64,000 nucleotides of DNA from Thermobifida fusca NBRC 14071 = JCM 3263. Its GTDB lineage: Bacteria; Actinomycetota; Actinomycetes; Streptosporangiales; Streptosporangiaceae. The position numbers and the translations under genes were made by a program. The notes beneath the pieces were generated by a model, which was not told the origin of the DNA, did not search any database, and was given only the letters and a program-made list of their open reading frames with translations. The DNA lies in the NCBI RefSeq assembly GCF_001592045.1, contig NZ_BCWB01000043.1, positions 21,688 through 85,687 on the forward strand, read 5' to 3'. Of this stretch, positions 9,291 to 17,836 are shown piece after piece. Numbering within the stretch: the first letter of the stretch is position 1; each line of letters begins with the position of its first letter.

Positions 9291-10514
9291 ATGCCTGAAG
9301 CCGTCATCGTCGCTACGGCACGCTCTCCCATCGGACGGGCTTTCAAGGGGTCCCTCAAGGACATCCGCCCGGACGACCTGACCGCGCAGATCATCTCCGC
9401 GGCGCTCGCCAAGGTCCCGCAACTGGACCCCGCCACCATCGACGACCTCCTCCTGGGCTGCGGGCTCCCCGGTGGCGAACAGGGCTTCAACATGGCCCGC
9501 GTTGTCGCGGTGCAGCTCGGTCTGGACTCGGTCCCGGGCACCACCATCACCCGCTACTGCTCTTCATCCCTGCAGACCACCCGGATGGCGTTCCACGCCA
9601 TCAAGGCCGGGGAAGGCGACGTCTTCATCTCCGCCGGCGTGGAAATGGTCAGCCGCTTCACCAAGGGCAACAGTGACACGCTGCCCGACACGAAGAACCC
9701 GCTGTTCGCCGAGGCTGAGGCACGCACCGCCCGCCGCGCCGAGGGCGGTGCAGAACCCTGGCGCGACCCGCGGGAAGAGGGCAAGCTCCCCGACATCTAC
9801 ATCGCTATGGGGCAGACCGCGGAGAACGTGGCGCAGCTGCGCGGCGTCTCCCGCCAGCGCCAGGACGAATTCGCGGTGCGTTCGCAGAACCTGGCGGAAA
9901 AGGCGCTCGACAACGGTTTCTGGGAGCGGGAGATCACCCCGGTGACCCTGCCTGACGGCACGGTGGTCTCCACCGACGACGGTCCGCGGCGCGGCACCAC
10001 CTACGAGAAAGTCGCCGCCCTGGACCCGGTGTTCCGCCCCGACGGCACGGTGACCGCGGGGAACTGCTGCCCGCTCAACGACGGCGCGGCCGCACTGATC
10101 ATCATGAGCGACCGGAAGGCCGCTGAACTGGGCATCACCCCGCTGGCCCGGATCGTGTCGACCGGGGTGAGCGCGCTGTCACCCGAGATCATGGGGCTGG
10201 GACCGGTCGAGGCCTCCCGGCAGGCGCTGGCCCGCGCCAACATGTCGATCCGCGACATCGACCTCGTGGAGATCAACGAGGCGTTCGCCGCGCAGGTGCT
10301 TCCGTCCGCGGACGACCTGGGCATCGACATCGACTCCCAGCTCAACGTCAACGGCGGCGCCATCGCTATCGGCCACCCGTTCGGTATGACGGGGGCGCGG
10401 ATCACCACCACGCTGATCAACGCCCTCCAGTTCCACGACAAGACCTTCGGCTTGGAGACCATGTGCGTGGGCGGCGGGCAGGGAATGGCCGCCATCTTCG
10501 AACGGCTGAGCTGA
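9291..10514 (+). CDS. fadA: Acetyl-CoA acyltransferase (thiolase)
   Basis: 407 residues, full thiolase length. It carries out thiolytic cleavage of 3-ketoacyl-CoA or condensation of two acetyl-CoA. The acyl-enzyme Cys is C90 in TRYCSSSLQ. The GHPFG histidine (H362) and the second active-site cysteine C392 in CVGGGQG are present. The INEAFA motif lies near residue 327. The CSSS form and overall length fit degradative thiolases, with a biosynthetic acetoacetyl-CoA role still possible. No hydratase or dehydrogenase gene is adjacent. A strong hairpin ends the transcript. Confidence 0.92.
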   Translation: MPEAVIVATARSPIGRAFKGSLKDIRPDDLTAQIISAALAKVPQLDPATIDDLLLGCGLPGGEQGFNMARVVAVQLGLDSVPGTTITRYCSSSLQTTRMAFHAIKAGEGDVFISAGVEMVSRFTKGNSDTLPDTKNPLFAEAEARTARRAEGGAEPWRDPREEGKLPDIYIAMGQTAENVAQLRGVSRQRQDEFAVRSQNLAEKALDNGFWEREITPVTLPDGTVVSTDDGPRRGTTYEKVAALDPVFRPDGTVTAGNCCPLNDGAAALIIMSDRKAAELGITPLARIVSTGVSALSPEIMGLGPVEASRQALARANMSIRDIDLVEINEAFAAQVLPSADDLGIDIDSQLNVNGGAIAIGHPFGMTGARITTTLINALQFHDKTFGLETMCVGGGQGMAAIFERLS

Positions 10515-10548
10515 CCCCAGAAGTACCGCGCACCGCGGACAATTCCCG

Positions 10549-10580
10549 GCGGGGCATTCACGTGAATGCCCCGCTTTACT
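10549..10580 (+). terminator. Thiolase terminator
   Basis: A perfect 13-bp palindrome (GCGGGGCATTCAC and its complement, 10549-10574) is followed by the T-rich stretch TTTACTCTTT, 35 bases after the thiolase stop. Confidence 0.75.
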
Positions 10581-10610
10581 CTTTCTCCACGCTCCCCGGA
10601 GGACCGGTTT

Positions 10611-10680
10611 CTTCCCTTCGGGAAAGAGCGTCCCCGCCATTCCCCCGGGGAAAGGACTTCCTTCTCTCCCTTGGGGAAAG
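10611..10680. repeat. Three tandem mini-hairpins of the CCC-GGGAAAG type
   Basis: Three short self-complementary units lie at 10611-10626, 10639-10654 and 10665-10680, spaced 26 to 28 bases apart. Each has a pyrimidine arm TTCCC or CTCCC followed by GGGAAAG. A diverged fourth copy may start near 10720. No gene is visible between 10575 and 10865. Confidence 0.5.
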
Positions 10681-10865
10681 GGTCCGCGGAGCCTGTGAAT
10701 ACGCGGAGCAACAGAGCAGTTTTCCCCTCGGGACTCCGTTCCCCGCAGGAGTTTCCCCCTGCCCTGCTGGGCCGCGGAAAAGAGCGCGCCCGCTCAACGA
10801 CGGCTCGGCCGAAGACTGGCGCTCGAGGGCATTGCCCCGCAGCAGGTGCCCGCATGGGGGCCGTA

Positions 10866-10904
10866 CAAAAACGGGTGCCCCTCCCGCCCAGGGGAGAGGC
10901 ACCC
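10866..10904 (-). terminator. Rho-independent terminator of the Bax-inhibitor-1 gene
   Basis: On the minus strand a GGGTGCC..GGCACCC hairpin (10873-10904, one mismatch) is followed by CGTTTTTGT. It starts 20 bases after the gene's stop codon. This is one of the few classical U-tract terminators in the window. Confidence 0.85.
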
Positions 10905-10925
10905 TGTCCTGCTCTGGACCGTGCG

Positions 10926-11897
10926 TTATTCGCTGAACATTGACTGGATGATCCACAGCAGACGCACGATCTCGATGTACAGCCAGACAAGCGAGACAGT
11001 CAGGCCGAACGCGAGCTGCCAGGAGACCTTCTCCGGCAGACCGTACGCGATGGCCTCCTCGACGTCGCGGAAGTCGATGGCCAGCACCAGCGCAGCCAGC
11101 ACGATCGCGACGGCGCTCACCAGCAGGCCCAGCGGTCCGGCTTCCCGCAGGCCCAGGCCGCCCGGGACGAAGATGCCCACGATGAGGTTGACCAGGACCA
11201 GGGCGAGGAAGCCGAGCAGCGCCGCGGTCACCACCTTCACGAAGGTGTTCGTGACCCGGATGACCTGGAACTTGTAGAGCGCGAGCATGATGCCCGCCAC
11301 GAACAGCGTGCCGAAGACCGCAGGCACGACAAGGCCTCCGGGAGCCACCCCGGATCCGGCGAGCGACGCTTCCAGGACGAAGCTGAAACCGCCGACGAAC
11401 AGGCCTTCCAGCCCGGCGTAGATGAGGATCAGCGCCGGGTTGGTGGACCGGGTGAAGGAGATGACCAGGCCCAGGATCAGGCTGCCGATCGCACCGATGA
11501 CCAGCATGACGACGCTGAGGGCCGGGTTGACCAGCATCGCCATGAAGTAGGTGAGGACGGCGCCCAGCACGACGGTGCCGAGCGTGAACCCGGTGCGCAT
11601 CACCACGTCGTCGATGGTGACCGGGCGGGTGCCGGGAACCGCCGGACCGTAACCAGGCTGGGCCGGGTACGGGGCGGGGCCGTACCCCTGCGGGGGATAG
11701 GGCTGGCCGTAGCCCGGCTGTCCGTAGCCCGGCTGTCCGTAACCGGGCTGTCCGTAACCAGGCTGCGCGTAGGGCTGGCCGTACCCTTGCGACGCGTAGG
11801 GCTGGCCGTAGCCGGGCTGCGCGTAGTAGCCCGCGCCTCCCGGAGCGCTAGCCAGGGCCCGCTTGATCACGGGATTGGAACTGCTGCGCTTCCGCAT
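10926..11897 (-). CDS. Bax inhibitor-1/YccA-like membrane protein with Pro-Gly-Tyr repeats
   Basis: 323 residues from ATG 11897, with GAGAGGTG upstream. The N-terminal 75 residues are a low-complexity cytosolic tail made of GYGQP-type repeats. Seven hydrophobic helices follow between about residue 95 and the C-terminus, matching the BI-1/YccA/YetJ fold. The last helix holds the acidic IDFRDVEEA segment where the family's pH- and calcium-sensing Asp pair lies. Family members are calcium-leak channels or regulators of membrane proteolysis; the role here is unproven. Longer in-frame reading upstream is antisense shadow of the proline dehydrogenase gene and should not be used. Confidence 0.88.
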   Translation of the reverse strand: MRKRSSSNPVIKRALASAPGGAGYYAQPGYGQPYASQGYGQPYAQPGYGQPGYGQPGYGQPGYGQPYPPQGYGPAPYPAQPGYGPAVPGTRPVTIDDVVMRTGFTLGTVVLGAVLTYFMAMLVNPALSVVMLVIGAIGSLILGLVISFTRSTNPALILIYAGLEGLFVGGFSFVLEASLAGSGVAPGGLVVPAVFGTLFVAGIMLALYKFQVIRVTNTFVKVVTAALLGFLALVLVNLIVGIFVPGGLGLREAGPLGLLVSAVAIVLAALVLAIDFRDVEEAIAYGLPEKVSWQLAFGLTVSLVWLYIEIVRLLWIIQSMFSE

Positions 11898-12000
11898 AAT
11901 CGTGTTTGCACCTCTCAACGGCGAGATACCAGTGCCATTCAACGTAACGGATCCCGCTAGCAAAGGGGTTCCCGTTTTCCGGTCGCACCGCACGGCGACC

Positions 12001-12936
12001 CTATCGCACGGCTCCCCCGGCGAAGAGAGCGCGGGCGAAGAACGCCGTATTCGCGGGGCGTTCAGCCAGTCGCCGCATGAAATAGCCGTACCACTGCTCA
12101 CCGTACGGCACGTACACCCGCACCCGCTCGCCCCGATCGGCCAGAGCCGCCTGCAGGTCGGTACGGACTCCGTAAAGCATCTGGTACTCGTAGGAGTCCG
12201 CGCTGCGCCCGGCGGACCTTGCGAGGAACGCGGCAATCCGCAGGAGGCGCGGGTCGTGGGTGGCCACCATGGGATAGCCGGGGCCGTCCATGAGGATGCG
12301 CAGGCAGCGCACATAGGAGCGGTCCACTTCGGCCCGGTCGCGGTAGGCCACCGTAGCAGGCTCGTCGTAGGCGCCTTTGCACAAGCGCACCCGCGACCCG
12401 GGCACGGCCAGGTCCCGGCAGTCGGCTTCGGTGCGCCGCAGGTAGGCCTGGAGCACAGCCCCGGTCCGGGGGAAGTCGACGCGGAGCTGGTGCACGATGT
12501 CCAGGGTGGCGTCCGTGGTGGTGTGGTCTTCCATGTCCACGGTGACCGTGGTGCCCACCGCTTCAGCGGCCGCGCAGATCTGCCGGGCGTGGTCCAACGC
12601 GAGCTGTGCACCGTCGCGGGGCAGCGCCAGGCCGAGCGCGGAGAGCTTCACCGACACCTCGGCCCGCGGGGCCAGGCCGTGCTCTCCCAGGGCGGTGAGC
12701 AGGTGCGTGTAGGCGTCCACTGTGCGGCTGGCCTGCTCAGCGTCGGTGATGTCCTCCCCCAGGTAGTCGACGGTGACGTGGCGGTCAGCGGTGAGCTGGC
12801 GGAGGACAGGGAGCGTCGCGTCGAGCGTGTCTCCGGCGACGAACCGGCGGACCACGCCCCGGGTCAGCGGGGAGCGGGTCACGAAGTCGCGGCAGCGCGG
12901 CGAGCGGGCCGCGAGCAGCAGGAGGGTGCGAAGCAT
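12001..12936 (-). CDS. Proline dehydrogenase
   Basis: 311 residues, the size of monofunctional actinobacterial and Thermus-type enzymes. It oxidises proline to 1-pyrroline-5-carboxylate with FAD, passing electrons to quinone. The barrel motifs are visible: VSVKLSALG, VDMEDHTTTD, LCKGAYDEP, the VATHDPRLL strand and the YEYQMLYGVR block with the YVPYGEQWYGYFMRRLAERP C-terminus that contacts FAD and proline. The P5C dehydrogenase gene lies 18 bases upstream on the same strand, so the two steps of proline catabolism are co-transcribed. Confidence 0.93.
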   Translation of the reverse strand: MLRTLLLLAARSPRCRDFVTRSPLTRGVVRRFVAGDTLDATLPVLRQLTADRHVTVDYLGEDITDAEQASRTVDAYTHLLTALGEHGLAPRAEVSVKLSALGLALPRDGAQLALDHARQICAAAEAVGTTVTVDMEDHTTTDATLDIVHQLRVDFPRTGAVLQAYLRRTEADCRDLAVPGSRVRLCKGAYDEPATVAYRDRAEVDRSYVRCLRILMDGPGYPMVATHDPRLLRIAAFLARSAGRSADSYEYQMLYGVRTDLQAALADRGERVRVYVPYGEQWYGYFMRRLAERPANTAFFARALFAGGAVR

Positions 12937-12954
12937 GCCGGTGTCCCCCTGCCC

Positions 12955-14583
12955 TCAGTCCTGGTGCGGGTAGCGGTGGTCGGTGGGCGGGACGAATGTT
13001 TCTTTGATCACCCGCGGGCTGGTCCACCGCATGAGGTTCGCCATCGACCCGGCCTTGTCGTTGGTGCCGCTGGCCCGGGAGCCGCCGAACGGCTGCTGTC
13101 CCACGATCGACCCGGTGGGCTTGTCGTTGATGTAGAAGTTGCCCGCCGCAAACCGCAGCTGCCGGGTCGCCGCGAGGATCGCAGCCCGGTCGGTGGCGAT
13201 GATGGCGCCGGTCAGCCCGTAGGGTGCGCCGCGGTCGACGAGGCGGAGCACCTCCTCGTAGGCGTGGTCGTCGTAGACGTAGACCGCGAGGACCGGCCCG
13301 AAGTACTCGGTGGTGAACACCTCGTGGCTCGGGTCGCTGCCGAGGAGGACCGTGGGGCGCACAAAGTAGCCGACGCTGTCGTCGGCAGTGCCGCCGACGA
13401 GCACGTCGATCGTCGGATCCGTGCGCACCCGGTCGAGCAGGCGGGCGAGGCGGTCGTAGGCGCGGCGGTCGATGACTGCGCCCAGGAAGTTGCGGAAGTC
13501 GGTGACGTCGCCCATGGGGAGCGCGTCGACCTGGGCGAGGAAGTCGTCACGCATCCGCTCCCACACCGAGCGGGCGATGAAGGCACGGGAGGCAGCGGAG
13601 CACTTCTGGCCTTGGTATTCGAACGCACCGCGCAGCAGGGCGGTGCGGAGCACGTCGACATCGGCGGAAGCGTGCGCGACCACGAAGTCTTTGCCGCCGG
13701 TCTCTCCGACGATGCGCGGGTAACTGCGGTAGCGGGCAATGTTCTCCCCGACGGTCCGCCACAGGTACTGGAAGGTCCGGGTGGAGCCGGTGAAGTGGAT
13801 GCCCGCCAGGTCGGGGTGGGTGAGGGCGACTTCGGAGAGCGCCACGCCGTCGCCGGTGACCAGGTTGATGACACCGGGCGGCAGTCCGGCTGCTTCCAGC
13901 AGTTCCATGGTCAGGCAGGCGGCGAGCGTCTGGGTGGGGGACGGTTTCCACACCACGACGTTGCCCATGAGCGCGGGCGCGGTGGGGAGGTTTCCGGCGA
14001 TCGCCGTGAAGTTGAACGGGGTGATCGCGTAGACGAACCCTTCCAAGGGGCGGTGGTCGGTGCGGTTCCACGTGCCCGGCGCGTGGACGAGCGGCTGTTC
14101 TGCGAGGATCTGGCGGGCGAAGTGCACGTTGAACCGCCAGAAGTCGGCGAGTTCGCAGACCGCGTCGATCTCGGCTTGGATCACGGTCTTGGACTGCCCC
14201 AGCATGGTTGCCGCGTTGAGGCGCTGCCGCCACGGGCCGGAGAGGAGGTCGGCGGCGCGCAGCAGGATCGCGGCCCGCTCGTCGAAGGGGGTGTCCCGCC
14301 ACGCGGGGGCGGCGTGGAGGGCAGCGGCGATGGCGTCCCGGGCGTCCTCGTGGGTGGCGTTGCCGAGAATGCCGAGCACGGAGGCGTGGCGGTGCGGTTG
14401 GACAACGTCGATGCGTGCCCCGCCGCCGAGGCGCCGCGTGCCGCCGATAGTCATGGGGAGTTCTCTGGGCTGGTCGGCGAGTGCGGTGAGGTAGCGGGTG
14501 AGTTCGGCGCGTTCCGGGCTGCCGGGCGCGTAGGACAGGACCGGCTCGTTGACGGGTGCGGGAACGTTGGTCACGGCGTCCAT
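12955..14583 (-). CDS. pruA: 1-pyrroline-5-carboxylate dehydrogenase
   Basis: 542 residues. It is an aldehyde dehydrogenase superfamily enzyme oxidising glutamate semialdehyde (from P5C) to glutamate with NAD+. Key parts are the AITPFNFTAI segment, the cofactor-site block HFTGSTRTF, the general-base Glu in VGETGGKDF, and the catalytic Cys in QGQKCSAASR. ATG at 14583 gives the usual start for monofunctional PruA. It is first in the two-gene proline catabolic operon. No nearby regulator is seen. Confidence 0.94.
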   Translation of the reverse strand: MDAVTNVPAPVNEPVLSYAPGSPERAELTRYLTALADQPRELPMTIGGTRRLGGGARIDVVQPHRHASVLGILGNATHEDARDAIAAALHAAPAWRDTPFDERAAILLRAADLLSGPWRQRLNAATMLGQSKTVIQAEIDAVCELADFWRFNVHFARQILAEQPLVHAPGTWNRTDHRPLEGFVYAITPFNFTAIAGNLPTAPALMGNVVVWKPSPTQTLAACLTMELLEAAGLPPGVINLVTGDGVALSEVALTHPDLAGIHFTGSTRTFQYLWRTVGENIARYRSYPRIVGETGGKDFVVAHASADVDVLRTALLRGAFEYQGQKCSAASRAFIARSVWERMRDDFLAQVDALPMGDVTDFRNFLGAVIDRRAYDRLARLLDRVRTDPTIDVLVGGTADDSVGYFVRPTVLLGSDPSHEVFTTEYFGPVLAVYVYDDHAYEEVLRLVDRGAPYGLTGAIIATDRAAILAATRQLRFAAGNFYINDKPTGSIVGQQPFGGSRASGTNDKAGSMANLMRWTSPRVIKETFVPPTDHRYPHQD

Positions 14584-14800
14584 GGATGACCCCCTGGTGT
14601 GGTGTCGCGGGTGGACTAGGCCAGTACCCAGAAGGGACTCCTTGTGGGCGTCCCCGGGGGAAAGTGAGGTGCGGGTGGTTCGAGTCGGTGGAAAGACCGG
14701 TCGGCTGTGTGAGGGTTTCTACCCGCGAACTGGCCCGCCCAGTGGGGGATTTCGCACCCGGAAGGCTGTTTTGTCGGGGATGGACGCCAGGGGTTGCGGC

Positions 14801-14836
14801 AAAAGAAAAAGCCCGGTCCTGAATGCAGGAGCCGGA
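14801..14836 (-). terminator. Terminator downstream of the odd tRNA
   Basis: Read on the minus strand, CCGGCTCCTG-CATT-CAGGACCGG (one bulge) is followed by GCTTTTTCTTTT. It lies about 40 bases after the tRNA 3' end. Confidence 0.75.
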
Positions 14837-14877
14837 CCTGGGAGTTTCTCAGTCCACCGTGACGGGTGGGTGAGGAG

Positions 14878-14951
14878 TACCCTCGGTCGGATTCGAACCG
14901 ACACTTATGACCCTTTTAGGGGGCCTGCCTCTACCGTTGGGCTACGAGGGC
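14878..14951 (-). tRNA. Class I tRNA with apparent UAA anticodon (Leu-like, atypical)
   Basis: 74 nt folding as acceptor GCCCTCG/CGAGGGT (first pair G-U), D arm GCCC..GGC, anticodon stem GGCCC/GGGTC, 6-nt variable loop, and a perfect T arm (GTCGG TTCGAAT CCGAC). The anticodon loop reads CCTAAAA, which places UAA at 34-36. Two points are abnormal. Leucine tRNAs are class II with a long variable arm, yet this one is short. Position 33 is C instead of the near-universal U. CCA is not encoded. It may be a non-canonical tRNA, a decayed gene, or a tRNA-like RNA. A U-tract terminator follows, suggesting that it is transcribed. Confidence 0.7.
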
Positions 14952-15026
14952 GCATCTAGCATACCGGTCACCACGCCACTTTTTCTGTGGTTTGGAGTTT
15001 TACTTCACCATCGAGTACGAAGTGTT

Positions 15027-15057
15027 GTGGACCCGTTCCGATTCGAAACGGGTCCAC
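15027..15057. terminator. Hairpin between ndh and the tRNA
   Basis: An 11-bp perfect stem (GTGGACCCGTT / AACGGGTCCAC) with a 9-base loop lies 40 bases beyond the NADH dehydrogenase stop codon. The T-run at 15070 is on the gene side of the plus strand, so this is not a classical U-tract terminator. Confidence 0.6.
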
Positions 15058-15097
15058 TACCTTCTGTCGTTTTTTCGTCGGGAAGCAGTGCCTCGGT

Positions 15098-16474
15098 TCA
15101 GGAGACGCGGCGCAGGTTGCTGCCGTCGACTTGCGGGCGGGCTGCTTCGGTGAACGCCTGACGGGGCTGGCTCATCTCCGGGATCGACGCGAAGTCGCGG
15201 CGCAGGAAGAAGCCCAGCGTCCAGTCGGCGAGGACCCGCATCTTGCGGTTGAACGTCGGCACCGCCAGCAGGTGGTAGCTGCGGTGCGCCAGCCACGCGG
15301 GCAGCCCGGTCAGCTTGACCGCGCCGAACACTTGGGCCGCGCCCTTGTACATGCCGAGTCCGGCGACCGCCCCCAGGTTCTTGTGCCGGTAGGGCTTGAG
15401 TTCCTTGCCGCGCAGGGTGGCGATGATGTTGTCGGCCAGGACCGGGGCCTGGCGGACCGCGTTCTGCGCGTTGGGCGGGTAATAGCCGCCGTTGCCGTCC
15501 GGGACTTGGGCGTTGTCGCCGCCCGCGAAGGCGTTCTCCACCCCCCTGACGGTCAAGTATTCGGTGGTGTCCACGTGGCCCTTGGGGCCCAGCGGCAGGT
15601 CGGAGGCTTGGACGACCGGGCTGGGCTTGACGCCGGCGGTCCACACCAGGGTGCCGGCTTCGAACTCGGTGCCGTCGCTGAGCTTGATGCGCTGGTCGAC
15701 CGCTGACTCCAGGAAGGTGGACAGGCGCACGTCGATGCCGCGGTTGCGGAGCTGCTGGAGTGCCTTGGCGCCCACCTCGGGGCCGACCTCGGGCAGGATG
15801 CGGTCGGCGGCCTCAATGAGGTAGAAGTGCAGGTCGTCGATGCTGATCGACGGGTAGATCCGGGTGGCGTCGCGGGCGAGGTCTTCCAGCTCCGCGATGG
15901 CTTCGGCCCCCGCGAACCCGCCGCCGACGAACACGAAGTTCAGCGCCTTGCGCCGCACTCGCGGGTCGTCGGTGGAGTCAGCGATGTTGAGCTGCTCCAG
16001 CACGTGGTTGCGCAGATAGGCGGCTTCCTGGACGGTTTTGATGCCAATGCCGTGCTCCGCTAGCCCAGGAATGGGGAGGGTGCGGGAGACTGCTCCAGCC
16101 GCCATGACCAGGTAGTCGTAGGTGAGCTCGCGGCGCTCCCCCTCGTTGGTCACGCATTCGACCCGGCGCTGGGCGTGTTCGATGCGCACGACCCGGCCGT
16201 TGAGGACGCGGGTGCGGCGCAGGACTTTGCGCAGCGGGACGACGACGTTGCGCGGGGAGATGCTGCCCGCGGCCGTCTCAGGCAGGAACGGCTGGTAGGT
16301 CATGTAGGAGTTGGGGTCCACCACGGTGATGCGGGCTTCTCCCGGTCCCAGCTTCTTCTCCAGCCGCTTCGCGGTGTACATGCCCAGGTACCCACCGCCA
16401 ACGATGAGCACGTGCGGGATCTCCGATGCGTCACCGCCGCCGGGCACCAGCCGGTAGTTCCTGCTTTCGGTCAT
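15098..16474 (-). CDS. ndh: Type II NADH dehydrogenase (NDH-2)
   Basis: 458 residues from ATG 16474, which has AGGGGCGG upstream and opens directly on the family N-terminus. It transfers electrons from NADH to quinone without proton pumping, at the inner face of the membrane. It has two dinucleotide folds: FAD site VLIVGGGYLGMY near residue 22 and NADH site VFVGGGFAGAE near residue 181. The second FAD motif AGGDNAQV and the NAQNAVRQ quinone-side segment are also seen. The C-terminal 80 residues include the amphipathic membrane-binding region. Two Rex-type palindromes lie 150 and 253 bases upstream, so repression relieved by high NADH/NAD+ is the likely control. Confidence 0.9.
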   Translation of the reverse strand: MTESRNYRLVPGGGDASEIPHVLIVGGGYLGMYTAKRLEKKLGPGEARITVVDPNSYMTYQPFLPETAAGSISPRNVVVPLRKVLRRTRVLNGRVVRIEHAQRRVECVTNEGERRELTYDYLVMAAGAVSRTLPIPGLAEHGIGIKTVQEAAYLRNHVLEQLNIADSTDDPRVRRKALNFVFVGGGFAGAEAIAELEDLARDATRIYPSISIDDLHFYLIEAADRILPEVGPEVGAKALQQLRNRGIDVRLSTFLESAVDQRIKLSDGTEFEAGTLVWTAGVKPSPVVQASDLPLGPKGHVDTTEYLTVRGVENAFAGGDNAQVPDGNGGYYPPNAQNAVRQAPVLADNIIATLRGKELKPYRHKNLGAVAGLGMYKGAAQVFGAVKLTGLPAWLAHRSYHLLAVPTFNRKMRVLADWTLGFFLRRDFASIPEMSQPRQAFTEAARPQVDGSNLRRVS

Positions 16475-16622
16475 CGTTGTTCCGCCCCTGCTTCCCCGAT
16501 CCCACAGCTCCACCGAGCGTAAAGATCGGCAAATTTTCTTCGCCTGTCACCTTCTGCATGGATTCACCGCAGAAACCATGCGATTTTTAAGCCAAGGCGA
16601 GATCTCGCCCCTCTCGTCCTGC

Positions 16623-16640
16623 TTGTGCATTCTTTCACAA
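16623..16640. promoter_or_regulatory. Rex-type operator 1 upstream of ndh
   Basis: TTGTGCATTCTTTCACAA matches the TTGTG-N8-CACAA layout of actinobacterial Rex sites. Its right half TTCACAA is exact and its left half has one change (TTGTGCA). Centred about 158 bases upstream of the ndh start. Confidence 0.7.
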
Positions 16641-16726
16641 GCTACCCACGTCAGCCAAGGAACAGATTGGAAAGGTTTAAACCAGAATAAACCACCCTAG
16701 AGCAGCGTTTCCGCAGGTCAGGATAT

Positions 16727-16744
16727 ATGTGAATGCTTTCACAA
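16727..16744. promoter_or_regulatory. Rex-type operator 2 upstream of ndh
   Basis: ATGTGAATGCTTTCACAA contains the perfect TGTGAA-N4-TTCACA core. Its centre is 104 bases, about ten helical turns, from operator 1, which would allow looping. It is 97 bases from the stop of ppx. Confidence 0.7.
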
Positions 16745-16840
16745 GCCTGGTGCGGCGTGACCCGGTTCACGGATCCCAGGACGGTTGACCTGACGAAATC
16801 CCCTGGTCACCCGCGGAAACCGGGCCCGGTGCACCGCACC

Positions 16841-17836
16841 TCACGCGCTAGCCGGGGCCTCCACGGCCAGACTCCACGCGATGCCGTCCAAGATGTCGTG
16901 CTCACTGGCGACGAACTCCGCCGCCCCCGTCCGGGCCAGCACCCGCTCCACGATGAGCGAACCCGCGCCGATCACATCCACCCGGCCCGGATGCATCACC
17001 CCGATCGCGGCCCGCTGCTCGTGCGGCATCGCCAACAGCTCAGCGGTGATCTCACGGAGCCGCTCCACCGGCACCCGGGCGTGGTGGATCCGCTCCGGGT
17101 CGTAGGCGGGAAGCCCTTGCGCGATCCCGGCCAGCGTGGTCGCTGTTCCCGCCACGCACACCACGGTCGCGGCCTCCCCCAGCGGCACCACCGCCGCGGC
17201 CTGGTCCAACGCTGCTTCGATGTCGGCGGTCGCCGCCGCAACCTGCTCCGCCGTGGGCGGATCAGCGTGGAAGTGCCGCTCCGTCATCCGCACGCAGCCG
17301 ATGTTGACCGAGCACTGGGCGCGGACCGCGCTCGCCCCGGCATCCCCGGTGTGGCCCAGCACAAACTCGGTGGACCCCCCGCCGACGTCCACGACCAGGT
17401 AGGGGCGGTGCAGCCCGGAGCCCTCCCCCATCGCTTCCAGCTCCGCGGTCGCCCCCACGAAAGACAGCTCGGCCTCCTCCTCGCCGCTGATCACCTCAGG
17501 CTCCACGCCGAGGATCTTGCGCACACCCGAGACAAACTCGTCCCGGTTGGCAGCGTCCCGGGTCGCGCTGGTCGCCACCATGCGCACCGAATCCGGGCTG
17601 AGCTGGACCCCGTAGCCGCGCATCACGTCCACGTAGTCGCGGAGCACGTCGAACGTGCGCTGCAACGCCTCCGGGGCGAACATGCCAGTGCGGTCCACCC
17701 CCTGGCCGAGCCGGACCACCTCCATACGGCGGTCCACGTCCAGCAACTGGATGTCCTCACCGTCCGCGTCCAGCACTCCAGCGACGAGCAGTCGGAGGGA
17801 GTTGGTTCCGCAATCGATGGCCGCGACCGTTCTCAC
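16841..17836 (-). CDS. ppx: Ppx/GppA-family exopolyphosphatase
   Basis: 331 residues, the short form typical of actinobacteria. Members hydrolyse terminal phosphate of polyphosphate or the 5' phosphate of pppGpp. ASKHA motifs are visible: AAIDCGTNSLRLLV at the N-terminus, the SATRDAANRDEF block, the EVISGEEEAEL catalytic Glu region, and VVDVGGGSTEFVLG. The ATG overlaps the stop of the DUF501 gene by four bases, so the two are translationally coupled. The eno-divIC-DUF501-ppx order is conserved in actinobacteria. The short form has weak or different substrate preference in some species, so the substrate is not certain. Confidence 0.9.
   Translation of the reverse strand: MRTVAAIDCGTNSLRLLVAGVLDADGEDIQLLDVDRRMEVVRLGQGVDRTGMFAPEALQRTFDVLRDYVDVMRGYGVQLSPDSVRMVATSATRDAANRDEFVSGVRKILGVEPEVISGEEEAELSFVGATAELEAMGEGSGLHRPYLVVDVGGGSTEFVLGHTGDAGASAVRAQCSVNIGCVRMTERHFHADPPTAEQVAAATADIEAALDQAAAVVPLGEAATVVCVAGTATTLAGIAQGLPAYDPERIHHARVPVERLREITAELLAMPHEQRAAIGVMHPGRVDVIGAGSLIVERVLARTGAAEFVASEHDILDGIAWSLAVEAPASA

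Noticed and set aside
10926..12611. 561-codon reading joining the Bax-inhibitor-1 gene with upstream sequence
   Set aside because: The upstream part is another frame of the proline dehydrogenase gene; a clear ATG with ribosome site exists at 11897.
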